The notes: a model not told the origin generated them from the letters alone. A stretch of DNA of 64,000 nt from Symsagittifera roscoffensis (GCF_963678635.1 NC_087062.1:18837789-18901788); one strand, 5' to 3'. Counted from the first letter of the stretch, positions 28,487 to 41,027 are shown. Program-made: numbers and translations.

Positions 28487-31400
28487 CCTGTTTCATCGTC
28501 TGTGGATTGGCCTTTTATATAAATTAGTTGTAATTCTGTGTTTTCTGTGTTATCAAAAAAGGGAGGGTCTGATTGAGTTTCTTCAGTTGATTGTACTTGG
28601 TTAATTTGTCTTTGAAGTTTACTTCTATAGTTTTGCTGTGATTTTTGATATTGTGTATTATTTCTGTGCGGTGATTGAGAAACATTTCTTTGTCGATTTT
28701 GATAATTTGAATTTCTATTCTGAGAATTGTCACGTGATCTATTGTGATAATTATTATATTTTGATCTATTGTTTGAATAGTTTCGTGATCTGTTATTTTC
28801 ATAGTATCTGTTCCTATTGTTTGAATAGTTTCTGTTTCTGTTAAATGAGGAATTTCTAGAACGGTTGTTTGATAATATCTATTTCGGGAGTTTCAGTTTG
28901 AACGATTTCTGTTATAATTTGTGCAATTACTTCTGTTTGAGATTGATCTGGAATAGTTGTCTCGAAATTTATTGTTCTGACTGTTTGATCGACTAAATCT
29001 TTTTTGTGAGAAATTTCATGATTTACTTTGATCTGGAGACCTTCCGCGATAGTTATATCTGTACGGTGATTGTTGTCTAGCGGTGTTATAGTTATCAGGA
29101 AGTGTTTTCTTGAACTATTGTTACTGTGAATGATTTTGTTTGGTAAAGTTGGATCTTGTTTCATGTATTGATAAAATGATTTATTCGGTTCTCTATGTTT
29201 TTGTGGTTTGTTCTGATTATCTTGTTGTTTTTGTCTACATTCAGCAATGCTATGTCCATGTCTACGGCAATATTTACACCATTTTTTGAATGATGGTTTG
29301 CCTTTAAAATTTGGGTTTTTCTCGTAGATAATTAGTATTTGAGTGATTTTTTCAGCTAGAGTTATCCTTAAAAACTCTGTCGTTTTTGTTTTTTTATGGT
29401 CATGCGTCTTAAGGGAATATGTTTTTCTTAGTATTTTTTCAGTTCTTACTGCAAGTTGTTTATTTGTTTCATTTGGGATTTTACAAATTTAGTTTCATAA
29501 GACTCTTTGGTGTTCTTTGTTTCTTTCAGAGTCAAATTTTTTTGAATGTTTTTGTGTGAATCTTTTCCAATTTGATTCAATATCTATAGATAAAGCTGAA
29601 AATCATTTTTGGGGTGCGCCATCAAGTGTGGTTTGGATTAGAGTTGTGTGTCTATGTATCCAATTTTGATGAAGTGATGTTTATACTGGTTCAGGTCCTA
29701 TATTTAAAATCAAATTGGCTGTGACTGCATTTAAATAATCTTCTACTGAGTGTTCGGGATTTGTTCCTGTGAATACCATTAAAGGCTTATTTGAAGATAT
29801 AGAGGATCCACCCATAATGTATGGATTCATAGTCATTTGAAGTGATTCTGCGGCATTTGGTATTTGAGAAAAATTTGCAAGTTGGGTTCTTGTTATTTGG
29901 TGTCGTTGTAGATAATATGGTTTTGGGATTTCATTTTGCATTTGAGTTGAATAATAATTTTGTGTGTTTCCTGGGTTTTGTGATTAAAATTTTTTATTGT
30001 ATGACGTTCGGTTATGTCTTGTTTGTCGGGTTTGTTTGTTTCGTGTATATGGTTCAAAAGATCTGGTTATTGAAAAGATCTGGTTGATCAATGCTCTAAT
30101 TATTCTTTTGCTGATTTGTATTGAGTCGTTGTTGATTTTGATGATAGTTTTCTTCATCTTCTGACTACTAATGTGGTTGATTCCTAATATGGTGTTTGAT
30201 TGTCATTTTTTTATTTTGCTGAGAAAATGGATAATATTTGTTGTGGTATATTTTGATTTTGTGATTGTAATTGATTTTGACTATTCATATTGGGGGGTTT
30301 TGTTGTTTTGGATTTTGCAAAAAATATATAGTTATGATCTGAGAAGTTATTTCTATTTGACGTCTTTTGCTTATTTGTTTGTCTTAATGTCGTTACTGGT
30401 TTAATTATTTGATAGTGCATTTGTGAATATTTTGGAATAACGGAAGGTTTTAGTGTGGATTGAATAATTGTTTGTGGAAATGCTGCGTTTTTATTTCTTG
30501 GAGTTGTAAGTGTAGGATGAATAGGGTAAATGCTTTGTTGGGTTGTTGTTGGCATTGTTTCAACTATTTCTTCATTTTACGAAATGTGATTGAGTTTGAA
30601 TATCTTGTTGTGAAAGCTTCCTTGTTCCGTTTAAATTTTCTTGTTTAACAAATGTAGAAATTAAACTATTGATTCCTGTTCTGTCAGTGAAAATTGAATT
30701 GTAGTTTAAAGGTGTTGCATCAATAGTAAGTGGAGTTATCCTAACATAATCTCTTGATGTAATCTGTGGCAATTGCTTGACTTGATATATCAGTTGGAGT
30801 ATTAATATATAATGGATGAGACCATTCAGGGTCCCCAACACAATCTGTTTCATCTGCCAATATAGTTTCATTGTCTGAATTTTGTTTTCGAAAACTTTTT
30901 CTTGCTAATGATATAAAATCAATGTTATGGACAAAATAATCAATTGTAAACCATGCTTGTATCTTTTGTAGATCGTGTTTAACTTTTTGGGATATTTCAT
31001 TACTAGTGAGATTTTCACGGATTGTTTTTAAAATTTGAGAAAAACAGATTTTTTGTCTTACAGTTGTATGTCGGAATGTTTGAGTTGGTGAGTCACCTTG
31101 TGTTTCTCTTCAGTCTAGTTTGGATAGATAATTATAGATGATTGAAAATACATCGTTAGTGAATATTGAATTTGCTCTTTGTGAATTTTGGTGTGTATAT
31201 TTTTTATATAATCTTTGAGAACTTTTGAGAATTCTATATCTATGTCGTCTGTTTGTATTTGGTGTTTTATGTGATTTGGTTTTGGTTATTCAATTTCGAT
31301 TGTAAATGTATCGTAATATGATGTGATATTACATATATCTTTGAGATAGTGGTCAAGGATTTGTCGTTTAATTTTTACTTCAGAAAATTCCTGTTTTCAT

Positions 31401-31866
31401 GGGTTTTTTCTGTTTTTGAATAGATTTGCAATTAAGTCGTAAAAAATTGTACTTTTCCTCGGGCGGGATCATTTTGTGGTTTTATAAAAAATGGGAGTAT
31501 CGAGTTATCGTCGAAATTTTCGTTGTACTCGACCATGTTTTATATTGTAAAACTGTTAGTGTGTAACATCCAATACGTGTTTTTGGTTGATTCCAATTAT
31601 ATATAGTTGTATTGGTTTGTTGATGTATAACTTTTTTATTTTGCGTTTTCCTTTTACTGATGATTGTGTTCTGGCTTCTGAGTTGGAAAAATATATTTGG
31701 TCGTCTATCGGGTTGTTTTTGCTGGTGGAAACATTTTTAAATCTTGAAATTCCTGTATTGTGTTTGTTTCTGATTCAGAGAATGCGTTTCTTCATTTTGA
31801 AAATTGTCTTTTTAAGATTTGTTTTTGTTTAGTTATGATTGTTATTTTTTGTGTTTGTCTTTTTGA
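28487..31866 (-). mobile_element. Element Y, fragment 3 (gag and upstream region)
   Basis: Near-identical to 32,967-36,346 with an offset of 4,480 bases, apart from a 6-base indel at the left edge and scattered changes. Read on the minus strand it contains an upstream AT-rich region with broken frames (30,200-31,860), the capsid (about 29,680-29,941, MVFTGTNPEHSVEDYLNAV), an intact CCHC knuckle CKYCRRHGHSIAEC (about 29,240-29,285) and an Arg/Asn-rich tail. It begins at the edge of the A 5' LTR. At 31,866 it jumps to protease-RT linker sequence, the tandem-duplication junction. Confidence 0.85.
29164..29941 (-). pseudogene. gag: Element Y Gag in fragment 3 (dead)
   Basis: Capsid-like open stretch 29,681-29,941 (86 residues) and zinc knuckle region about 29,230-29,340, interrupted by stops and frame changes between them. 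The knuckle itself has all four metal ligands. The counterpart is at 33,644-34,421. Confidence 0.7.
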
Positions 31867-34800
31867 TCGTTTTTTATCACTTATTATAACCTTTATTGAT
31901 AATTCTTCATTTAGAATTGTTGATTGACATATATCTAATAGCTTTAAAATATTATTCACTCTATATGCTATTTCTGTTGTGGGAGAAATTGCATTAGTTT
32001 CGCAATAACCTAGAAGTCGTAGAAGTAATGTTTTTTATATGGAGAATTATTGTATAAATGTAATGAAATTATATCTTATTTTGTGTTTTTGGTGTATTTG
32101 AGGGATGAGATTTTTACTCGGAAAAATTTATGAATTGGCTTGAATTCAAGATCTGACATATATAGTCGTTGTTTGTTCTGTTTCATGTTATTTTGATGGA
32201 CTTGACTTACTGAAAACTTATATACATATCCTGCTAATGGTTTCAGGTGTTTTGTTTCATGGTTATATTTAGGGTAGAATTTGGAGAAAATTGGTGGTTG
32301 TTTATTTAATCTTTGAAAGAATGTAAGAGATGTGTTTTTCATTCTTGTATATTTGTGTTTTATTTGTAATTTGCTGTTCAAAAATACTAATAGTGGGAGT
32401 ATACTTAGTAATAAATGGTGTTCCAACGATATTGTGTTTTATATCTGTGATATGGAATAATTGTTTGAAAGGTTTAGTTAAAATTTTTTTCTGTTTCCTT
32501 GTTCAAATGGGAACAAGGAATAATTGGATTTTTCAAAAATCAGTTAATTTTGATCCTTGTGCTGTAGCTAATTTGCTTGAGGTTTTAGAGGGTATTAATT
32601 TTGGATTTAAAGTTTGTATTTCATTCCATGTGGGAATGTTTATTATATTTGATTCAGCTCCTGAGTCTATTAAAAGATCAATTTCGAGGTCTGGTGAATA
32701 AAAATCTTTACGTTTTGGACTTTCTAAGAGAATTGGGATTGCCCAAATTTTTTTCTTTGGGTATTTTTATTTTATTTGGTGTATTCTGGTATATTTTGTT
32801 TGTGCTTGCACATCCTTTAAGTTCTTGTTCAGTATTGTCTGTTATTTTTTGAGTATTATCAGGGTTTTGGAAATTATTTTCATTGTTTTGGTAATAATTC
32901 GATTCTATTGGTGTTTCGTATTCATTTTCAATCTGAAGCATGTTTACTGAAGATGTAATTCCTGTTTCGCTCTCATCGTCTGTGGATTGGCCTTTTATAT
33001 AAATTAGTTGTAATTCTGTGTTTTCTGTGTTATCAAAAAAGGGAGGGTCTGATTGAGTTTCTTCAGTTGATTGTACTTGGTTAATTTGTCTTTGATGTTT
33101 ACTTATATAGTTCTGCTGTGAATTTTGATATTGTGTATTATTTCTGTGCGGTGATTGAGAAACATTTCTTTGTCGATTTTGATAATTTGAATTTCTATTC
33201 TGAGAATTGTCACGTGATCTATTGTGATAATTATTATAGTTTGATCTATTGTTTGAATAGTTTCGTGATCTGTTAGTTTTATAGTATCTGTTCCTATTGT
33301 TTGAATAGTTTCTGTTTCTGTTAAATGAGGAATTTCTAGAACGGTCGTTTGATAATATCTATTTCGGGAGTTTGAGTTTGAACGATTTCTGTTATAATTT
33401 GTGCAATTACTTCTGTTTGAGATTGATCTGGAATAGTTGTCTCGAAATTGATTGTTTTGACTGTTTGATCGACTAAATCTTTTTTGTGAAAAATTTCATG
33501 ATTTACTTTGATCTGGAGACCTTCCGCGATAGTTATATATGTACGGTGATTGTTGTCTAGCGGTGTTATAGTTATCAGGAAGTGTTTTCTTGAACTATTG
33601 TTACTGTGAATGATTTTGTTTGGTAAAATTGGATCTTGTTTCATGTATTGATAAACTGATTTATTCAGTTCTCTATGTTTTTGTGGTTTGTTCTGATTAT
33701 CTTGTTGTTTTTATCTACATTCAGCAATGCTATGTCCATGTCTACGGCAATATTTACACCATTTTTTGAATGATGGTTTGCCTTTAAAATTTGGGTTTTT
33801 CTCGTAGATAATTAATATTTGAGTGATTTTTTCAGCTAAAGTTATCCTTAAAAACTCTGTCGTTTTTGTTTTTTTATGGTCATGCGTATTAAGGGATTAT
33901 GTTTTTCTTAGTATTTTTTCAGTTCTTACTGCAAGTTGTTTATTTGTTTCATTTGGGATTTTACAAATTTAGTTGCATAAGATTCTTTGGTGTTCTTTGT
34001 TTCTTTCAGAGTCAAATTTTTTTGAATGTTTTTGTGTGAATCTTTTCCAATTTGATTCAATATCTATAGATAAAGCTGCAAATCATTTTTGGGGTGCGCC
34101 ATCAAGTGTGGTTTGGATTAGAGTTGTGTGTCTATGTATCCAATTTTGATGAAGTGATGTTTATACTGGTTCAGGTCCTATATTTAAAATCAAAGTGGCT
34201 GTGACTGCATTTAAATAATCTTCTACTGAGTGTTCGAGATTTGTTCCTGTGAATACCATTAAAGGCTTATTTGAAGATATAGAGGATCCACCCATAATGT
34301 ATGGATTCATAGTCATTTGAAGTGATTCTGCGGCATTTGGTATTTGAGAAAAATTTGCAAGTTGGGTTCTTGTTATTTGGTGTCGTTGTAGATAATATGG
34401 TTTTGGGATTTCATTTTGCATTTGAGTTGAATAATAATTTTGTGTGTTTCCTGGGTTTTGTGATTAAAATTTTTTATTGTATGACGTTCGGTTATGTCTT
34501 GTTTGTCGGGTTTGTTTGTTTCGTGTATATGGTTCAAAAGATCTGGTTATTGAAAAGATCTGGTTGATCAATGCTCTAATTATTCTTTTGCTGATTTGTA
34601 TTGAATCGTTGTTGATTTTGATGATAGTTTTCTTCATCTTCTGACTACTAATGTGGTTGATTCCTAATATGGTGTTTGATTGTCATTTTTTTATTTTGCT
34701 GAGAAAATGGATAATATTTGTTGTGGTATATTTTGATTTTGTGATTGTAATTGATTTTGACTATTCATATTGGGGGGTTTTGTTGTTTTGGATTTTGCAA

Positions 34801-36510
34801 AAAATATATAGTTATGATCTGAGAAGTTATTTCTATTTGACGTCTTTTGCTTATTTGTTTGTCTTAATGTCGTTACTGGTTTAATTATTTGATAGTGCAT
34901 TTGTGAATATTTTGGAATAACGGAAGGTTTTAGTGTGGATTGAATAATTGTTTGTGGAAATGCTGCGTTTTTATTTCTTGGAGTTGTAAGTGTAGGATGA
35001 ATAGGGTAAATGCTTTGTTGTGTTGTTGTTGGCATTGTTTCAACTATTTCTTCATTTTACGAAATGTGATTGAGTTTGAATATCTTGTTGTGAAAGCTTC
35101 CTTGTTCCGTTTAAATTTTCTTGTTTAACAAATGTAGAAATTAAACTATTGATTCCTGTTCTGTCAGTGAAAATTGAATTGTAGTTTAAAGGTGTTGCAT
35201 CAATAGTAAGTGGGGTTATCCTAACATAATCTCTTGATGTAATCTGTAGCAATCGCTTGACTTGATATATCAGTTGGAGTATTAATAAATAATGGATGAG
35301 ACCATTCAGGGTCCCCAACACAATCTGTTTCATCTGGCAATATAGTTTCATTGTCTGAATTTTGTTTTCGAAAACTTTTTCTTGCTAGTGATATAAGATC
35401 AATGTTATGGACAAAACAATCAATTGTAAACCATGCTTGTATCTTTTGTAGATCGTGCTTAACTTTTTGGGATATTTCATTACTAGTGAGATTTTCACGG
35501 ATTCTTTTTAAAATTTGAGAAAAACAGATTTTTTGACTTACAGTTGTATGTCGGAATGTTTGAGTTGGTGAGTCACCTTGTGTTTCTCTTCAGTCTAGTT
35601 TGGATAGATAATTATAGATGATTGAAAATACATCGTTTGTGAATATTGAATTTGCTCTTTGTGAATTTTGGTGTGTATATTTTTTATATAATCTTTGAGA
35701 ACTTTTGAGAATTCTATATCTATGCCGTCTGTTTGTATTTGGTGTTTTATGTGATCTGGTTTTGGTTATTCAATTTCGATTGTAAATGTATCGTAATATG
35801 ATGTGATATTACATATATCTTTGAGATAGTGGTCAAGGATTTGTCGTTTAATTTTTACTTCAGAAAATTCCTGTTTTCATGGGCTATTTCTGTTTTTGAA
35901 TTGATTTGCAATTAAGTTGTAAAAAATTGTACTTTTCCTCGGGCGGGATCATTTTGTGGTTTTATGAAAAATGGGAGTATCGAGTTATCGACGAAATTTT
36001 TGTTGTACTCGACCATGTTTTATATTGTAAAACTGTTAGTGTGTAACATCCAATACGTCTTTTTGGTTGATTCCAATTATATACAGTTGTATTGGTTTGT
36101 TGATGTATAACTTTTTTATTTTGCGTTTTCGTTTTACTGATGATTGTGTTCTGGCTTCTGAGTTGGAAAAATATATTTGGTCGTCTATCGGGTTGTTTTT
36201 GCTGATCGAAACTTTTAAATCTTGAAATTCCTGTATTGTGTTTGTTTCTGATTCAGAGAATGCGTTTCTTCAATTTGAAAATTGTCTTTTTAAGATTTGT
36301 TTTTGTTTAGTTATGATTGTTATTTTTTGTGTTTGTCTTTTTGATCTAACATATCCTATTGTTGGTCTGTGTGGTGTGATTGCAAGGTCGTATGTTTCAT
36401 TTTTAAATAAACAATTAAGTGATACGATTGTTTGTTTGCTACCTAGATTATCTCTTGACATAAGGTTTAGGATGATGGATGCACTAATTGAGGGTTCGAG
36501 TTTTTAATTT
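31867..36510 (-). mobile_element. Element Y, fragment 4 (protease, gag, upstream region)
   Basis: The minus strand reads an upstream region (about 34,500-36,510), capsid (34,161-34,421), zinc knuckle (about 33,720-33,770), Arg-rich tail (about 32,970-33,330), protease (about 32,500-32,700) and the protease-RT linker (31,867-32,420). It shares 31,867-32,700 with fragment 1 and 32,967-36,346 with fragment 3. Right of 36,346 the sequence is unique. No LTR of Y was recognised to the right. Confidence 0.82.
32076..32700 (-). pseudogene. Element Y protease region in fragment 4 (dead)
   Basis: LLIDSGAESNIINIPTWNE near 32,630-32,690 is a retropepsin active-site motif. After a stop and a frame change, a 116-residue open stretch (32,076-32,426) continues with the same Lys/Phe-rich sequence as fragment 1. 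Upstream, 32,708-32,941 is an open Asn/Gln-rich linker. Confidence 0.7.
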
Positions 36511-37539
36511 CCTAAACTGTTTGTTCTTATGGTTTTTATGTGGTTATCTTAACTTGGGGCATAGATTTTCGTGGTTGACGGGTTGGAGAGAGAGTATATC
36601 AATTCGTGAAAGTGATTTTTTCTCTCGTGAATAAGTTTTTATCTTTGATTTTCCTACTTAATCTTACCTAGGGGTTGTGATTTTGTAATTGAGGGTTGGA
36701 GAATAGTAAAATTCATCCACAAGTCTTAGGTATAATTAGAACACAAGTAGATCGTTACATACTATTTTATGACTTACTAATTTGTTAAGGGTTTTATCCA
36801 GGGTCATCTAAGAGGAAGGGTTCAAGTGAAGGATGAGTAACCGAAGTTCTTCACTGTCAAGCTTAAATTAAATGGTTAGTTTTTTTCAAAATTTCTATTA
36901 GTCCTGGGTCGTTGATATGGGTTGGGTAGTGAACCGACGTTTGAGTTCGTTAGACACTTTTTTTAAATTATGGGAATGGGAAAACAAAATTTTTCTGTTT
37001 GATCCAAGAATAGCCTTGATGATCAATAAAAAAATATTTAATTTTTAGGTTTAATTTAAAACGAAAGATCCAAGGGATGCCTTGATGATCAGTTTATTGA
37101 AGATAAGTGGAGTATTAAAAGCAAGGATAAGCCTGGGCTTGGGAGGAGATCGTGATTAGCTCCGATGATGAAGAAAAACTGTTGAGACAGTTTGCCGTAT
37201 CCAGTACTTCAGGGGACGGCACCTCCAAGGCGAAGAGTGCGAAATGAGCGGATGGTTCAAAAAGATCTTGAGTCTTGAGAGGGAAGGGAGGCTTGAGTGT
37301 GGATCCGTGTGACACCTGGGTTCACGAAAAAGAAATTTTAACGAATCAGATATTGTTATTAATATGCTATATTTACTAAATAAGTGAAAATGCTGCATGG
37401 CAATTTCCTGATTAAATGGGACAAAAGAAATTTTAAATAATTGGCTGGAAAAGCGAGAATTCAAGCGTGCAGGTGTGTGCAGATTTTGATTGCTGTTTAG
37501 CGATAGTGTGAACATTTTACATGGCCGTGAATTTTGGGG
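36511..37539. other. No feature recognised
   Basis: AT-rich sequence with short spurious frames only. The left edge follows the end of element Y similarity and the right edge precedes remnant D. It may hold the missing 5' end of Y, but no LTR, PBS or repeat boundary was found. Confidence 0.4.
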
Positions 37540-37856
37540 TGTAGATAAGCTTAAGTCTGCTGCAAACTTCTATAAATGACCACTGGCACTGTACCTTGAG
37601 CAACACTCGGTTTTCTGGGACTCACCGGCAGACGACAGCACGCGATGAGGACATCGATCTTGAGTCCGGGGAGTATGTGCCAGTCGGTCATATTTGGAAG
37701 TTTGACCTTGAGAAAAGCAAGAGCACTTAATTTTGGAGTGAAATTTGATTTTTCAAAAATTCGAATGGAGCCTGTCATGCACGATTTTCTCGCGATAACT
37801 GAAAACCGAAAAAGAGAAATCAGAACGATCGAGTAACAATCGCGGGAAAGTTGCCA

Positions 37857-37863
37857 TATAAAA
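37857..37863 (+). promoter_or_regulatory. TATA-box candidate in the D LTR
   Basis: TATAAAA lies about 180 bases into the LTR of remnant D, a plausible place for an LTR promoter. A perfect 9-bp hairpin follows 5 bases downstream. No transcript evidence is available. Confidence 0.4.
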
Positions 37864-37868
37864 CAGTG

Positions 37869-37891
37869 GGAAATTGCTATTCGCAATTTCC
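37869..37891. repeat. Perfect 9-bp hairpin (GGAAATTGC/GCAATTTCC)
   Basis: Arms 37,869-37,877 and 37,883-37,891 with a 5-base loop, just downstream of the TATA candidate, so it would fall near the start of an LTR transcript. Possibly analogous to the stem-loop at 4,851-4,877 of element A. Confidence 0.5.
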
Positions 37892-38251
37892 GTCACAATA
37901 AAACTAGAGTAGAGCTGTCCCATCTGAAACAGAGACAAGCGTATTCCCGAGAACTGGACTATAATTGATCGACTGGATTGTTATTCGAAATGGACTAGAG
38001 TGAACCTTCGGTGGAAAGGTGGACAACTTGAGTGTCCCAATGGTACACGAGAAACTATATTCTAGAGTTAAAACTTGTCCTTGTTATTGAAACTGATAAA
38101 CATTAAACTCATTTAGTTACATTATTTAATTCTCGAGTTGATTACCGACTTAATTACTCCCAGTTCTTGAGCGTGCTACGATGTGAGTACTCAATTTAAA
38201 TTTCTAGAGTGTGTTTTATGATTTTTATGTTGAGGTAAGGCGAGTTTTAGG

Positions 38252-38274
38252 TTGATCCATCTGAAATGGATCAA
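38252..38274. repeat. Perfect 9-bp hairpin (TTGATCCAT/ATGGATCAA)
   Basis: Arms 38,252-38,260 and 38,266-38,274. Related ATCCAT/ATGGAT stems occur in both LTRs of A (about 4,565-4,585 and 27,985-28,005) and in fragment C (about 43,191-43,210), usually next to a GACCCTTTCC-like sequence. Treated as an LTR family signature. Confidence 0.55.
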
Positions 38275-38480
38275 AGTTCCACTGTCTAATAAAAAGTAAC
38301 TTAACGGATCGTTCCGACCCGGTTTTTAACGGCGTTCTTGTATTTTGGGTATCTAGAGACCTAAGTATGGGGACGTTCTTATTTCTAGAGTGGGGGGATA
38401 TTTTGGTAGTAGCCTTTAAGCTGTAACGGGTCGTAGTCTCATGTCACAAGCGAACCGAATTGGCTCCGACTGATTTGAGG

Positions 38481-40139
38481 TAGAAAAACACAAGAGATAG
38501 TGTCCCTGACTCTTGAGCCAATGGTTATAGGGCCTATTTTTCTTAAGCCTCATGTGTGACTACAGTAGACGAATGTTATAATTACTTCAAATTTCATGTC
38601 AGTAAATGAAAATTTAAATTTACTGCATAAGTAATTTAAATACAGAGGTTGTTCCGGATTTCGTCGTAATATCATGTAGCAGATTGGTCCGATTCCTGAT
38701 TGTCTTTCACGCCACGATCTTGGTCTTCTTTCAATATCTAGCTTAAATTGATTGAGACGTAGAAAAATTTCTATTAAACTGTCTATTTCGTCCAACCTTT
38801 TTGCAGTTTTGCAATTGTCTAATTCTAAAATCTATTTTTTTTAAAATCTAAGTTAGTTAAGGTCTTGTTCGAGACTTTTGGTCGCACCAGATGAGTTATG
38901 TTCTATTGACTGTAATTTCAGATAAGTTACACCGTCTGCTCGTCACGTTATTTTATTTTCGGCCCGATATATTCGTGCAACTTCTTAGTCTAATGCCAGT
39001 CTTAATCTTACTAGTCTCAATAGATTCATTATAGGCTCTGTTCCAGTTCCCCCTTTCAAAATAACGAGTTTTATGTTTGTTTTACGTGTTATTACGGCTA
39101 AATGCGTGATGTTACGCTGTAAAATATGAAGAACAAGTTTGTTCACAATTGTCGATTTGTTCACCACGCCAAATTTCATTGCAATATGACAATGTTAAAT
39201 AAGGTTTTCAAAATTGAATTTGAAAGAGGGTAACTGGAAAAGAGCCCTAGTATATACTGGTTTATGCGAGTTAGTTGCCAGAAGTAGAACAACTGTATTC
39301 TAAGTTTTATTCAAATTGTTCTGGTGCTGAAGCTACAAGTAGTTTTAGCACTTACAAATAAGTGTAAATGTTAGAGATGGAATATGATTGGTTAGTTATA
39401 AATGTTTTATAGTGAAACTCCATCTATAAATGCTAGTTTAGAACTGGTTTCAATTTTTTTGTCATATTTTTGGCTCACAATTTTCGATTGAAACAAAATA
39501 TGAGTTTTACGAACTAATATTTTTTGCATGTATTTTGCTTTGTTCATTGGTTCGTTTTCTTGTTATATAGTAAAGAAAGAAAGTAACGCAACCAAAAATT
39601 TTATAGGACTTTTTCGAATTCCCCTAAAGAAAGCCATTTCACATTAAACTTTTTCAGTCTGTAAGTGAAATGACAAGTTCGATCATAATTAAAATTGTTT
39701 GATCACATACTTTTCAACTAGTCAAGCCAATTAAAACTTGATTACGAAAAAAACGTGGATTTTTCTAAACAGTTTTACCAGTGAGTACGTAAAATTTTAA
39801 TTTAGTGTATGGAAATGTGTTAGTCTAAGGTCCGATTTTGTGCACAGTATCTCAAATTAAACTGAAAAGTTAAAGCTTACAGCGTCAAATCAAGATGTCA
39901 TAAAAAGAGATTTTCAGAAAAAAAAAGAAAAAAATTTCAGGTTTCATTTCAATTTTTTTCACCAAAAACTTTTTAATTAGGTCTCAGTCAAAGCTGATGT
40001 AATAGCTACCACTTTAGTAAAAATTGAAAATGATTTTATATTCATATTGAAATTTAAATTTTTTTGTAGCCAGTTGCGTAACTTTTTTTTCTCCAGTATA
40101 CTCATCTCACACAATTTTTTTCAGATGGTAAAGAGCGCT
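38481..40139. other. No feature recognised
   Basis: AT-rich sequence with many T and A runs. Short frames on both strands show no recognisable protein. It is probably intergenic host DNA downstream of the PLAT gene. Confidence 0.4.
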
Positions 40140-40733
40140 TCACAAAGTATCAAAGAAGCATTCTCCAGAGATAAACTCGGCTATATCCATGACTTTGCGT
40201 TCTTCAAAGCAGCATATTTGCTCGCCAAAAACAAAAGTTTCCTCTTTTCCACAACATCTTTTGGTTTCGGGATACTTGTTGACACAGTCGTCCTTCTTAT
40301 TTGCGGATACGGTATAGTTGTTATGTTCTCGATCAAACCAGCAGTTGAATTCAAAAGTTGCGTTTTTCAGCAGAGCTTTGACCCTCGAATCTTTTTCGTC
40401 CTTCTCAATGATAATTTTTTCTAACTTCCAATTATCGTAGAAAAAATTATTGCTTGCGTCAACGGTAAGATTACTCATTTTCCCCACATCAGTCAAAATG
40501 TCCTCGTAAACATCGACGTTTCCTTTTTCGAAGTCATTTTTGTCGGGATTTATCAGACGAACTTGGCCAGTCGAGCCTTTGTCCCCCCTCAAAGTCATTA
40601 TGACTGTATTATCAGTTCCAGCAAACATCGAATCGTTAGCAGTGTAAACGGATATCTTGTACTTGATGTATATCGCAGCCGCATTTTGTGACACAAAAAC
40701 CGCAGTAATATAAATAAACAGAAAAGTAAACAT
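40140..40733 (-). CDS. Secreted PLAT/LH2-domain protein, 197 residues
   Basis: ATG at 40,731-40,733 begins with a signal peptide (MFTFLFIYITAVFVSQNAAA). A PLAT (polycystin-1/lipoxygenase/alpha-toxin) beta-sandwich follows, with YKISVYTANDSMFAGTDNTV, then MTLRGDKGSTGQVRL, FEKGNVDVYE, DNWKLEKIII and FEFNCWF in the expected order and spacing. After the domain there is a Cys-rich tail (about 55 residues, six Cys after the one in FNCWF, including two CC pairs). Three N-glycosylation sequons are present. PLAT domains bind lipid or protein partners, often with calcium; a small secreted PLAT-only protein would act outside the cell or in the secretory path. The frame stays open upstream without an ATG and an assembly gap starts 94 bases away, so an upstream exon cannot be excluded. 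Confidence 0.75.
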   Translation of the reverse strand: MFTFLFIYITAVFVSQNAAAIYIKYKISVYTANDSMFAGTDNTVIMTLRGDKGSTGQVRLINPDKNDFEKGNVDVYEDILTDVGKMSNLTVDASNNFFYDNWKLEKIIIEKDEKDSRVKALLKNATFEFNCWFDREHNNYTVSANKKDDCVNKYPETKRCCGKEETFVFGEQICCFEERKVMDIAEFISGECFFDTL

Positions 40734-40827
40734 CTTTCTTTTTTTTTCTTTGTTCAAAACAAATTTTGATTTCTTCAATTGACTTCTTCGAAATCTGGAT
40801 AAAACTCCCGGCAAAATTTAGAATTTA

Positions 40828-41027
40828 NNNNNNNNNNNNNNNNNNNNNNNNNNNNNNNNNNNNNNNNNNNNNNNNNNNNNNNNNNNNNNNNNNNNNNNNN
40901 NNNNNNNNNNNNNNNNNNNNNNNNNNNNNNNNNNNNNNNNNNNNNNNNNNNNNNNNNNNNNNNNNNNNNNNNNNNNNNNNNNNNNNNNNNNNNNNNNNNN
41001 NNNNNNNNNNNNNNNNNNNNNNNNNNN
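40828..41027. other. Assembly gap (200 N)
   Basis: Exactly 200 undetermined bases, the usual form of a scaffold gap of unknown length. Distances across it, and the 5' side of the PLAT gene, are therefore uncertain. Confidence 0.98.

Larger units (their letters stand above)
37540..38480 (+). mobile_element. Remnant D: 3' end and LTR of an element related to A
   Basis: GTCCGGGGAGTA (37,664-37,675) directly precedes TGTGCCAGTC at 37,676, the same arrangement as A's polypurine tract and 3' LTR but on the plus strand. The sequence before it (GAGGACATCGAT) also resembles that before A's tract. A TCCAT/ATGGA hairpin at 38,252-38,274 matches one inside A's LTR in the corresponding orientation. The right end is approximate. 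Nothing of pol was recognised upstream, so D is a 3' remnant or a solo LTR with a small flank. Confidence 0.6.

Noticed and set aside
37156-37515. Minus-strand 119-codon frame
   Set aside because: Low-complexity Ser/Leu/Phe composition, no domain, no copy elsewhere.
40047-40424. Plus-strand 125-codon frame over the PLAT gene, after a TTTTTTTCAG acceptor-like site
   Set aside because: Antisense to the clear PLAT domain; residues show no pattern of their own.
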